From contig NZ_CP024123.1 of the NCBI RefSeq assembly GCF_002736105.1, positions 736,001-800,000 of the forward strand: DNA of 64,000 nucleotides, written 5' to 3'. This document shows, piece by piece, positions 42,329-49,762 of this stretch; within the stretch, counting starts at the first letter, position 1; the number at the start of each line of letters is the position of its first letter. The position numbers and the translations under genes are program-made. The notes under the pieces are model-generated. The model saw only the letters and a list, made by a program, of their open reading frames with translations. It was not told the DNA's origin and ran no database searches. The DNA comes from Solibacillus sp. R5-41 (GTDB lineage Bacteria; Bacillota; Bacilli; Bacillales_A; Planococcaceae).

Positions 42329-42959
42329 ATTAGATGTATATTTTATTATGGGAACGATCAATTGCAGCGGAGACCCACTCGTTATTTTAGAGAAAGCACT
42401 ACAAGCAGGTATTACGATGTTTCAGCTGCGAGAAAAGGGTGATGGTGCATTAACTGGTACAGCGCTCGTGGAATTCGCCAAAAGCTGCCAGAAGTTATGC
42501 CGTCAATACAATGTACCGTTTATTATCAATGATCATGTTGAATTGGCGTTAGAAATTGATGCGGATGGTATACATATTGGTCAAGATGATACCGAGCTGG
42601 CACAAATTCGTACGCCTTTTCCAAACAAATGGATCGGTGTATCTGTGCATTCGATGGAAGAAATGGATTTCGCTGTAAAGGATGGTGCAGATTATGTCGG
42701 GATCGGACCCATTTTTGAAACGACCTCTAAACTCGATGCGAAAGATGCAGCAGGTGTTACGTTTTTAACACTAGCGAGAGAGGCATATCCATCCTATCCG
42801 ATTGTTGCAATTGGGGGTATTACAACGAAGGATGTTTACGAAGTCCGAGCGGCAGGAGCTGACGGGGTAGCAGTTATTTCAGCTATTTGTCAGAGCGACG
42901 ACATAAATGCGACGGTGAAAGCAATAAAAGATAATCCAGTTGGCCAATTCTTTAATTAA
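42315..42959 (+). CDS. thiE: Thiamine-phosphate synthase
   Basis: ThiE joins HMP-PP and thiazole phosphate to thiamine phosphate. TIM-barrel blocks: MFQLREKGDG, FIINDHVELALEIDADGIHIGQDD (split), GVSVHSMEE, DYVGIGPIFETTSK, AIGGITTKDV and GVAVISAI. The start is uncertain: two adjacent TTG codons (42312, 42315) lie 7-9 nt after GGTGAGG at 42299-42305, inside the end of thiD. The much longer frame back to 42243 is only overlap with thiD. Last gene of the operon; no thiC, thiG or thiS is in the window, so this is mainly a salvage and coupling unit. Confidence 0.94.
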   Translation: MKRHELDVYFIMGTINCSGDPLVILEKALQAGITMFQLREKGDGALTGTALVEFAKSCQKLCRQYNVPFIINDHVELALEIDADGIHIGQDDTELAQIRTPFPNKWIGVSVHSMEEMDFAVKDGADYVGIGPIFETTSKLDAKDAAGVTFLTLAREAYPSYPIVAIGGITTKDVYEVRAAGADGVAVISAICQSDDINATVKAIKDNPVGQFFN

Positions 42960-42991
42960 AGGATCTGCTATTGCTTATTGTTATTTTTATC

Positions 42992-43043
42992 AAACTAAGG
43001 AACGTATTCTCTTTGTCAATGGAATACGCTCCTTAGTTTTTTT
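42992..43043 (+). terminator. Terminator after the thiamine operon
   Basis: AAACTAAGGA-CGTATTC pairs with GAATACG-TCCTTAGTTT, then a T-run. Confidence 0.94.
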
Positions 43044-43283
43044 GTGGTTAGTAAGTAATAAAAGCTCCTTTTTTGGAAGGACACTACATTTAACTAGCCG
43101 TTTGTTATCTAAATAGGTCTGTTGATTAGAATTGATTAATTGTTAATTGGGTTTCCATATATTTCAAAGTACCAGTTATTTTGTTAGAATAAGACCAACA
43201 TGATTTTTATTGTAGTAATAAAGCGAAATATTAGGCTATAAAATTGAGTTGAAATAAGACAAATTAAAACTGGGGGAGATAGT

Positions 43284-43721
43284 ATGTTAAAAAAAGCTAC
43301 TATAGAAGATATTACAACAGTCGCTCAGCTTGCTATGGCGTTATGGCCAGATAATGAGGTTGTCACATTGGCTGATGAGATGAAAAATATAATTGTACAG
43401 CCGGATGCGGTTATTTTCTTGGCTTTTTCTGAACATGAAGAGATTGGTTTTGCGCAGTGTCAAATACGCCATGATTATGTAGAAGGTACCGCAACAAGTC
43501 CGGTCGGTTATTTAGAAGGGGTATATGTGAAAGATGCTTATCGTCAGAAAGGGGTGGCAAGAGAATTAATCGCTACTTGTGAACAATGGGCCAAAACACA
43601 AGGCTGTAAAGAATTTGCTAGCGACTGTGAACTACATAATGAAGAAAGCCTAGCAATGCACATACGACTAGGATTTATTGAAGCGAATCGGATTATTTGT
43701 TTTACTAAAACTTTAATTTAA
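43284..43721 (+). CDS. AAC(6')-type aminoglycoside N-acetyltransferase
   Basis: GNAT protein of 145 residues with the AAC(6')-I subgroup pattern along its whole length: ALWPDNEV near the N terminus, GFAQCQIRHDYVEG, SPVGYLEGVYV, YRQKGVARELIATCEQWA (acetyl-CoA loop), GCKEFASDCELHN and HIRLGFIEANRII. This resembles chromosomal AAC(6')-Iy/-Iaa enzymes, which acetylate the 6' amino group of aminoglycosides. Whether it confers resistance or has another natural amine substrate cannot be read from sequence. GGGGGAG precedes the ATG. Single gene with a terminator. Confidence 0.85.
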   Translation: MLKKATIEDITTVAQLAMALWPDNEVVTLADEMKNIIVQPDAVIFLAFSEHEEIGFAQCQIRHDYVEGTATSPVGYLEGVYVKDAYRQKGVARELIATCEQWAKTQGCKEFASDCELHNEESLAMHIRLGFIEANRIICFTKTLI

Positions 43722-43745
43722 CGAAATCACAAAATTTCACCGATC

Positions 43746-43788
43746 CTGTATAAAAGCAGCTACTATTGCTTTTATACAGTTTTTTTGT
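43746..43788 (+). terminator. Terminator after the acetyltransferase gene
   Basis: CTGTATAAAAGCA pairs with TGCTTTTATACAG, then seven T residues. Confidence 0.94.
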
Positions 43789-44019
43789 ATTCAAAAAACG
43801 TAAAAAGTTTATCTTCGTTCAAGTTATTATACTAAGTGATGGCAAACTTGCTTTTTACAGCTTATTTGCTGCTCATGCTCGTATTCCGAGTACTAAGGTA
43901 ACTACTTCTATATGGCTCCGTTTGTCATATAAATTACTTGCATCCTGTTTTTTTAGTGCTCCGGAAAATGTTCGAAATTAAATAGGTATTAATGGAGTAG
44001 CAAATATGCTGAAAGGCTT

Positions 44020-44643
44020 TTATTTGGATTTCCTTCGTAATAATTTATCATGTAATTTTGTGAAAATAAGGATAGTCAAAACCGAACCGATAAAAGCTAA
44101 GAACATATCCCACTGTGCATCCCATTTATCGCCTTGCATCCCTAAAAAGTCTTTCGATGATTGGCTACCTTTTGAAATTTTCGTGCTTAGCCATTCTATA
44201 ATTTCATACAGCGCGGCTATCGCTAACATGAAACTGATTGTAATAGTAGATAGCCACGCACCTTTTTTTAACGGGGTAAAACTGATTAATACTTCTCTTA
44301 CGACAATGGCGCCTAAACCTTTTAGAAAATGACCAAGCCGATCATAGTTGTTTCTTTTCAAATTAAATTCATCTTGTATCCAGTTAAAAAAAGGGACTTC
44401 AGAATATGTGTAATGACCACCAATAAAGGTGAAAATCGACAAAAGAGCGATAATACAATAGGAGAGAGTAGTGAATCTGAATTTATTATAAGTTGCAATG
44501 ACAATAATAATTATACATACGGCTGGACTTACTTCTGCAAGCCAATCTAAATAGGCTTTAGGATTAATAAATGACCAAATGAAAACAATCACGACGATAA
44601 TCAATAGCAAAACATGGATATTTTTTTGTTTTGTTGAATTCAA
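44020..44643 (-). CDS. YjdF-like membrane protein (DUF2238)
   Basis: A 207-residue membrane protein with about six helices. The DUF2238/YjdF pattern is visible: GGHYTYSEVPFFNW, RNNYDRLGHFLKGLGAI, ALYEIIEWL and the C-terminal MQGDKWDAQWDMFLAFIG. Function unknown. TTG start with AGAGGTGA upstream on the minus strand. Isolated gene; the sequence on its 3' side (43790-44019) has no recognised feature. Confidence 0.85.
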   Translation of the reverse strand: MNSTKQKNIHVLLLIIVVIVFIWSFINPKAYLDWLAEVSPAVCIIIIVIATYNKFRFTTLSYCIIALLSIFTFIGGHYTYSEVPFFNWIQDEFNLKRNNYDRLGHFLKGLGAIVVREVLISFTPLKKGAWLSTITISFMLAIAALYEIIEWLSTKISKGSQSSKDFLGMQGDKWDAQWDMFLAFIGSVLTILIFTKLHDKLLRRKSK

Positions 44644-44761
44644 ATGTAGTCACCTCTTTTTAAATCAGTATGGGGTGAGAAGGAATTGCTTATACAGCTT
44701 ATCTTGGGCTTATAGAAAGCATGTTTCATATGTCGCAATTTATATTATTATTGTTAATTGA

Positions 44762-44818
44762 AAAAGAAACTACATTCCATTAACAGCTTTAACTGTTGGG
44801 AGAATGAGTTTCTTTTTT
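44762..44818. terminator. Bidirectional hairpin terminator
   Basis: AAGAAACT/AGTTTCTT outer stem, CATTC/GAATG and an inner AACAG/CTGTT stem, with A- and T-runs. It lies between the divergent ends of two minus-strand units and could end the DUF4179 gene transcript. Confidence 0.75.
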
Positions 44819-44959
44819 GTTTTATAAAATTTTGATGCTTAATTTTTCACCGTAATGCGATGGGACTTTCATTCCAGAACGGACGCTTTTTTTCTGTAAA
44901 GGTTACTACTAGAGTTGATTTTCCGCAGGGTGCCCCTGTTAATATGTTTGATTATCAAA

Positions 44960-45982
44960 TCACTTTAAATCAATTACAATAGGCTCTAATTCTATTTCAA
45001 TATGTCCCATACCGTACATTAAGCTTGCAATTGCAGCAGGTTTAATAATGAGCTCGGAAGCATCTTCATGAATTGCTCCAAACGAGGTGGTGCCCTCAAA
45101 TGTTCGATAGTTATCGGATGTTGAGCCAGCACCGCCAGTTCCCTCCATATATTGATTACCCAGATTATCCGTAATATAGAAAATAGGTGTTACTTCTTTC
45201 CATTTTTTTAGCAAGCTTTCTTGAACTTCTTGATTATAAGAGAATACAGTTGAAACGTCTGTGTATTCAATTGATTGAAGGGTAAAGCTCACCTCTGAAT
45301 TTGCAACGGTTTTATCTAGGGTCTGTAAGTTACCTGCTAAACGGTCGAGTGAAAAAGCAAATGACCAGTCACCTTCGACTTCTATATTTGTAACAGAGTT
45401 ATAAAAAGCTTCAGGCTTCCATGTGACTTCGACTGTTTCAGGATAGGCATCGTTTTTAAAACGAGGTGTGAAACTAGCAAGCCCTACATAACGAGTATCA
45501 CTTATTTTAGTTATTCGGTCAGTTCCACCGCTTCCACTAGCCCCTACAACATCAAACCAGTGAGGTGCACGAACATACATGGAATCGCCAAAATCATATT
45601 CCGTTTCAATTGCAAAGGATACGGTAACATTTGTCCCATCGTATACAGCACTGTCAATCATAACGGTCATCCCATTGCTCGTTTGCGACAAACCAATCTC
45701 ACTTGAGAACGTTTCGAAATTTGTAATCTGCTTATATTCATCATCAAAAAAGCGAATGACATTATCCATAAATGGAAGTTGTGATGCAATTGAGGGGAAG
45801 GCAAAGCTTGTTACAGTTGCTGTACTAATAAATAGTATGGCTGCTAAGGGTAGTTTGCGCCAAATCGTTGTTTTCTTCCGTTTTTTTAGTACATGCTGTT
45901 TTACACGTGACTTTTCCATGTTCGTTACATCTTCTAATTCAAGCTGGTCCACATCGAGCTCCATCCATTCTTTCATACTCAT
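44960..45982 (-). CDS. DUF4179 membrane protein, probable anti-sigma factor
   Basis: A 340-residue protein with a cytosolic N-terminal part (about 1-40; MSMKEWMELDVDQLELEDVT, basic stretch KQHVLKKRKKTT), one membrane helix (about 46-66) and a large secreted domain of the DUF4179 type (FETFSSEIGLSQTSNGMTV, SAVYDGTNVTVSFAIET). Genes of this type follow ECF-like sigma genes and are thought to hold the sigma factor at the membrane. It overlaps the sigma gene by 4 nt (ATGA). It looks intact, unlike its partner. Confidence 0.82.
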   Translation of the reverse strand: MSMKEWMELDVDQLELEDVTNMEKSRVKQHVLKKRKKTTIWRKLPLAAILFISTATVTSFAFPSIASQLPFMDNVIRFFDDEYKQITNFETFSSEIGLSQTSNGMTVMIDSAVYDGTNVTVSFAIETEYDFGDSMYVRAPHWFDVVGASGSGGTDRITKISDTRYVGLASFTPRFKNDAYPETVEVTWKPEAFYNSVTNIEVEGDWSFAFSLDRLAGNLQTLDKTVANSEVSFTLQSIEYTDVSTVFSYNQEVQESLLKKWKEVTPIFYITDNLGNQYMEGTGGAGSTSDNYRTFEGTTSFGAIHEDASELIIKPAAIASLMYGMGHIEIELEPIVIDLK

Positions 45983-46314
45983 ACGAATCGCTCCTTTAAT
46001 TTTGGATTTGTCGCCAATACTTTTTTTCCGCGATATATCCGATTATCAACAGCAGCTTTTGTTAGCCCTAGTGAATCTGCAATTTCACTATTTGATATTT
46101 CTAAATAGTATTTCATCATGAAAATGTTGCGATCGAGCTCTTCTAATTGGGTGAGTGCAAATAAGATTTCATTTTTCGCTTCTTTTTGTATTAGTTCATA
46201 AATTTTCATAGCAATCGTTTTTACGAGTGGCATATACGCATCAATAATGTATTCAAGTGCGTCTTCTTTTTGTTTTTTTATTCGCACAATAAAGTTTATC
46301 GGTGTACTTTTCAT
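45979..46314 (-). CDS. ECF-like sigma factor with a large internal deletion
   Basis: A 111-residue product, about 60 residues shorter than usual for this family. The N-terminal part (MKSTPINFIVRIKKQKEDALEYIIDAYMPLV, with family breaks) is region 2.1. After MKIYELIQ the sequence jumps to EILFALTQLEELDRNIFMMKYYLEISNSEIADSLGLTKAAVDNRIYRGKK, which is a complete region 4. Regions 2.2-2.4 (core binding and -10 recognition) and the linker are missing, in frame. GGGAGG precedes the ATG. It may be a dead gene or a DNA-binding-only derivative. Confidence 0.8.
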   Translation of the reverse strand: MKSTPINFIVRIKKQKEDALEYIIDAYMPLVKTIAMKIYELIQKEAKNEILFALTQLEELDRNIFMMKYYLEISNSEIADSLGLTKAAVDNRIYRGKKVLATNPKLKERFV

Positions 46315-46365
46315 GTATTTTCCTCCCTCTTTTGAATAAAAGCTTTTTCACTTAGTACAACGAGA

Positions 46366-46445
46366 AGATGTACAAATTATTCTCAAAAAAGTGCATTCAT
46401 TGAGTGAGCGCTTGTCATTATTAGTATATCGTATAGATGTACAAT
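46366..46445. repeat. 10 bp direct repeat upstream of the sigma gene
   Basis: AGATGTACAA occurs at 46366-46375 and 46436-46445, exactly 70 bp apart, and a partial TAGTACAA at 46354. They lie in the divergent region between the sigma gene and the LysM-3D gene. Confidence 0.5.
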
Positions 46446-46643
46446 TTTAACTTTTATTTCTATAAAGGGAGTTGGATTACGTTTGATGGATAGAATCTGA
46501 AATATGATGGATAGAACTAAAATTCAGTCGGAGTACTAGCAAATTTCTGCGAATTCGTGTCATTTTCCGTGGGGAATTTTGCATGTGAAAATGCTCATTT
46601 AGAGGTGGTTATTGAAATAAGTTCCTTTTTTTATTTTATAAAA

Positions 46644-46660
46644 TGTTTATCTTTTGTAAT
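46644..46660 (+). promoter_or_regulatory. WalR-like box upstream of the yocH-like gene
   Basis: TGTTTA-N5-TGTAAT; the WalR/YycF consensus is TGTWAH-N5-TGTWAH. The second half is perfect, the first differs at one base. Spacing is exact. In B. subtilis yocH belongs to the WalRK regulon. A possible promoter lies just upstream (TTGAAA at 46612, TATAAA at 46637), with a rather long gap of 19 bp. Confidence 0.5.
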
Positions 46661-46712
46661 TTTAGGGTAAAACTGGACGAAATTCACCAGATTATTACAA
46701 AGGAGGAGCATT

Positions 46713-47462
46713 ATGCTGAAATTTAGAGCTTTTTTTATCTTTGCAATTATTGCAATTTCGATGAATTCGGTAACGTATGCAGCAGATTATCCTGCCCCAA
46801 TAAGTGATGTCAATTTTACCGATATATATGTCGATGAAGAAATGAACTTTTACGATTGGGGTTCGACGGTCACTTTAAACGAGGGTTTAGTGGAAAGAGT
46901 TTATACAGTTGTAGAGGGGGATAATTTGTACCGCATTGCACTAGCGCACAATATTTCACTCGATTCACTTATGAGTATAAATCATTTAACGGATTATTTG
47001 ATTTACCCTGGTCAGGAATTAAACGTAAGTGCTGAGGAAGCGAATGTGATTACGGTTGAAAAAGATGAGTCAGAAAAGCAGGAAAAAAACGTTGTAACTG
47101 CCAATAACCCATCACCACCACCTATCGTGGAACCGAAAGTGGAAGTGGAGCCTCCCGATTCTACCGAGGAGTCCAAAGAAATGGTTATGACCGCAACAGC
47201 CTATACGGCTTATTGTACAGGATGTTCTGGTACGACAGCTTATGGTATTGATTTGCGAGCCAATCCAAATCAAAAAGTAATCGCAGTAGATCCGCGGGTC
47301 ATTCCACTTGGCACAAAGGTATGGGTAGAAGGCTACGGGGAAGCGATTGCTGGAGATACAGGTGGAGCTATTAAAGGAAATAAAATTGATGTGTTTATTC
47401 CATCTTATGATAATGCAATGGCATGGGGCGTCAAAACAGTAAAACTAAAAGTATTAAATTAA
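46713..47462 (+). CDS. LysM and 3D-domain cell-wall protein (YocH-like)
   Basis: A secreted protein of 249 residues. Signal peptide ending near TYAADYP (about 24), one LysM domain (about 64-106; VYTVVEGDNLYRIALAHNIS, LMSINHLTDYLIYPGQEL) for peptidoglycan binding, a Glu/Pro-rich linker, and a C-terminal 3D domain (about 155-249) with ATAYTAYCTGCSGTTAYG, VIAVDPRVIPLGTKVWVEGYG (split) and AGDTGGAIKGNKIDVF. The three Asp residues that name the domain are present. Such proteins are lytic enzymes of the YocH type. Strong AAAGGAGG site. A possible WalR box lies upstream. Confidence 0.87.
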   Translation: MLKFRAFFIFAIIAISMNSVTYAADYPAPISDVNFTDIYVDEEMNFYDWGSTVTLNEGLVERVYTVVEGDNLYRIALAHNISLDSLMSINHLTDYLIYPGQELNVSAEEANVITVEKDESEKQEKNVVTANNPSPPPIVEPKVEVEPPDSTEESKEMVMTATAYTAYCTGCSGTTAYGIDLRANPNQKVIAVDPRVIPLGTKVWVEGYGEAIAGDTGGAIKGNKIDVFIPSYDNAMAWGVKTVKLKVLN

Positions 47463-47513
47463 TTAATCTGCCCATAGCGACTGAGCGAATATTACAGATT
47501 TCCAAATGGAGAA

Positions 47514-47554
47514 AATTGTGCTGTTGTCTACACAATGCAGGCAACAGCACAATT
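47514..47554 (+). other. Perfect 13 bp hairpin downstream of the yocH-like gene
   Basis: AATTGTGCTGTTG and CAACAGCACAATT, separated by 15 nt. There is no T-run directly after it. It may act as a terminator or mRNA 3' end stabiliser. Confidence 0.6.
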
Positions 47555-47709
47555 CGAAATATTTACTTATTGACACTGAGAGTAATGGAGATCTATTTGA
47601 AGAAAATTACTATTTAAATTTATTTAAATTATGTAACAATTCCTTTCGTTACATTGAAGTTTACCCTTATTTTGTTAGAATGGAATAAAAACAGTTGGGG
47701 GTATAGAAG

Positions 47710-48576
47710 ATGGAAGCGAAAAAAATTGGATTTGTTGGAACCGGTGTAATGGGTGCGAGTATTGTTAAACATTTAATAAGTGCAGGACATGAAGTAACGA
47801 TTTATACACGTACAAAAAGTAAGGCGGACGCATTAATCTCACTAGGAGCAAAATGGGCTGCCACACCAGCTGAAGCGAGTAAGGGTCAGCAAATTATCTT
47901 TACAATGGTAGGATATCCAATTGATGTGGAAGAAGTTTATAATGGTGAACAAGGAATTTTTTCATCAGCAACAGCAGGTACAATTGTAGTGGACATGACA
48001 ACATCAGAACCAACATTAGCACAAAAGCTATATGCGCAAGCAAAAGAAATGGGAATACATAGTCTTGATGCGCCAGTTTCAGGTGGGGATATTGGGGCGA
48101 AAAATGGCACTTTATCGTTAATGATTGGTGGCGATCAGGAAGTTTTCGAACAGCTAAAACCAATTTTTGAAGTGTTTGGAGAAAATATTGTCTACCAAGG
48201 AAATGCAGGTGCTGGACAGCATACAAAAATGTGTAATCAAATTGTGATTGCATCTGGAATGATTGGCGTCTGTGAATCGATGGCTTATGGCTTGAGTGCT
48301 GGATTAAAAATGGAAGATGTATTGCGCTCGATTACTGCCGGAGCAGCCGGTTCATGGTCATTATCCAATTTAGCACCGCGCATTCTTAACGAAGATTTAG
48401 ATCCAGGTTTCTATATAAAACATATTATTAAAGATATGAAAATTGCACTAGATGAGGCAGAACGTATGAATTTACAATTACCAGGCTTAAGCTTAGCAAA
48501 GTCAATGTATGACAAGCTGCTTGAAGAAGGCTATGGTGAGAACGGAACACAAGCATTAATTAAATACTATCGTTAA
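47710..48576 (+). CDS. ykwC: Beta-hydroxyacid dehydrogenase YkwC
   Basis: NAD(P)-dependent 3-hydroxyisobutyrate dehydrogenase-like enzyme of 288 residues. N-terminal Rossmann motif GFVGTGVMGASIVKHL, substrate-binding loop DAPVSGGDIGAKNGTL, catalytic Lys in GAGQHTKMCNQI and the C-terminal KDMKIALDEA helix. It matches YkwC in length and pattern. The substrate (3-hydroxyisobutyrate, tartronate semialdehyde or other) cannot be assigned. GGGGG precedes the ATG. Single gene. Confidence 0.9.
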   Translation: MEAKKIGFVGTGVMGASIVKHLISAGHEVTIYTRTKSKADALISLGAKWAATPAEASKGQQIIFTMVGYPIDVEEVYNGEQGIFSSATAGTIVVDMTTSEPTLAQKLYAQAKEMGIHSLDAPVSGGDIGAKNGTLSLMIGGDQEVFEQLKPIFEVFGENIVYQGNAGAGQHTKMCNQIVIASGMIGVCESMAYGLSAGLKMEDVLRSITAGAAGSWSLSNLAPRILNEDLDPGFYIKHIIKDMKIALDEAERMNLQLPGLSLAKSMYDKLLEEGYGENGTQALIKYYR

Positions 48577-48697
48577 TTGACATATTTGATAATAATTAGT
48601 CTCCCATTGTGTCACAAAACGTTTATATGACATTTTAATACCATATGATACAATATAGGTATATTAAAAAAGGGAAAATTGGAAGGAGTAGCATACT

Positions 48698-49603
48698 TTG
48701 GAGAACCAAAAAGGTATTTTACTAGAGAGCGGTACTAATGAACTAGAAATCGTTGAATTCGAAGTTGCTAATAATAAATTTGGTATAAATGTAATTAAAG
48801 TAAAAGAAATTATTCAGCCAATTCCTGTTACATTTATTCCGCATGTGCATCCTCATGTGGAAGGCATTATTCAATTGCGTGGAGAGGTATTGCCAGTTGT
48901 AGATATGTTAAAAGTTTTAGGCATTCCGACTGATAACCGTAGCCCACAGCAAAAATACATCGTTGCAGAGTTCAATAAACAGCGAGTTGTATTCCATGTG
49001 GATAATGTAACGCAAATTCACCGTATTTCTTGGGATCAGATTGAAAAACCTTCTGATATGTATCAAGGTGGCACTTCTCAAGTAATTGGCGTCATTAAGC
49101 GTAATGATGAAATGATTTTATTATTAGACTTTGAACGAATTATGGTTGATATTAATCCAGAATCAAGTATTAGTGTAGATGCCGTTAAAAAGCTAGGGAA
49201 GCGTGAACGCACCGAGAAAAAAGTCGTTATCGCGGAAGATTCGCCTTTATTACGAAAACTGTTATTTGATACGATGAATGAAGCTGGTTATGTAAATACA
49301 GAATTTTTCGAAAATGGAAGAGATGCCTATGAATACTTAGAGGCACTTGTGAAAGCTGACAAAAATATTGAAAATCATGTACAAATGGTTGTAACAGATA
49401 TTGAAATGCCACAAATGGATGGTCACCATTTAACCAAAAAAATTAAAGAACATACAGATTTGAAAAAATTACCTGTTATCATTTTCTCGAGCTTAATTAC
49501 AGATGATTTACGTCATAAAGGTGACCAAGTTGGAGCAGAAGAACAAATTTCAAAACCAGAAATTGCAGAGTTAATTTTAAAAATGGATAAGTTAATTTTA
49601 TAG
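48698..49603 (+). CDS. cheV: Chemotaxis coupling protein CheV
   Basis: CheV is a CheW-like coupling protein fused to a response-regulator receiver domain; it links chemoreceptors to CheA and takes part in adaptation. The 301-residue product has the CheW domain (about 12-150; IVEFEVANNKFGINVIKVKEII, IIQLRGEVLPVVDML) and the receiver (about 172-300) with acidic residues IAEDSP, phospho-Asp in VVTDIEMPQMDGH and Lys in QISKPEI. TTG start after GGAAGGAG. No other chemotaxis gene is in the window. Terminator at 49652. Confidence 0.95.
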   Translation: MENQKGILLESGTNELEIVEFEVANNKFGINVIKVKEIIQPIPVTFIPHVHPHVEGIIQLRGEVLPVVDMLKVLGIPTDNRSPQQKYIVAEFNKQRVVFHVDNVTQIHRISWDQIEKPSDMYQGGTSQVIGVIKRNDEMILLLDFERIMVDINPESSISVDAVKKLGKRERTEKKVVIAEDSPLLRKLLFDTMNEAGYVNTEFFENGRDAYEYLEALVKADKNIENHVQMVVTDIEMPQMDGHHLTKKIKEHTDLKKLPVIIFSSLITDDLRHKGDQVGAEEQISKPEIAELILKMDKLIL

Positions 49604-49651
49604 ATGTAAGTTTAATAAATACTCTAGTTGTAAATGTACAAATTAAAAGTT

Positions 49652-49688
49652 AAGCCGGATACTTGAAAAAGTAATTCCGGCTTTTTTT
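49652..49688 (+). terminator. Terminator after cheV
   Basis: AAGCCGGA and TCCGGCTT arms with an ACTT/AAGT inner stem, then a T-run. Confidence 0.93.
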
Positions 49689-49762
49689 GAAAAGTAGATG
49701 TATGAATAAGTGTTAAAAGTAAATTAGTTTAACTAAATTTCAGCAAGAGGTGACAGCGTAAA

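Noticed and set aside
43766-43981. 71-codon open frame after the acetyltransferase gene
   Set aside because: It starts in a terminator T-run, has no binding site and no recognisable features.
47506-47688. 60-codon open frame between the LysM-3D gene and ykwC
   Set aside because: It runs through the 13 bp hairpin and has no ribosome binding site. Structure explains the region better.
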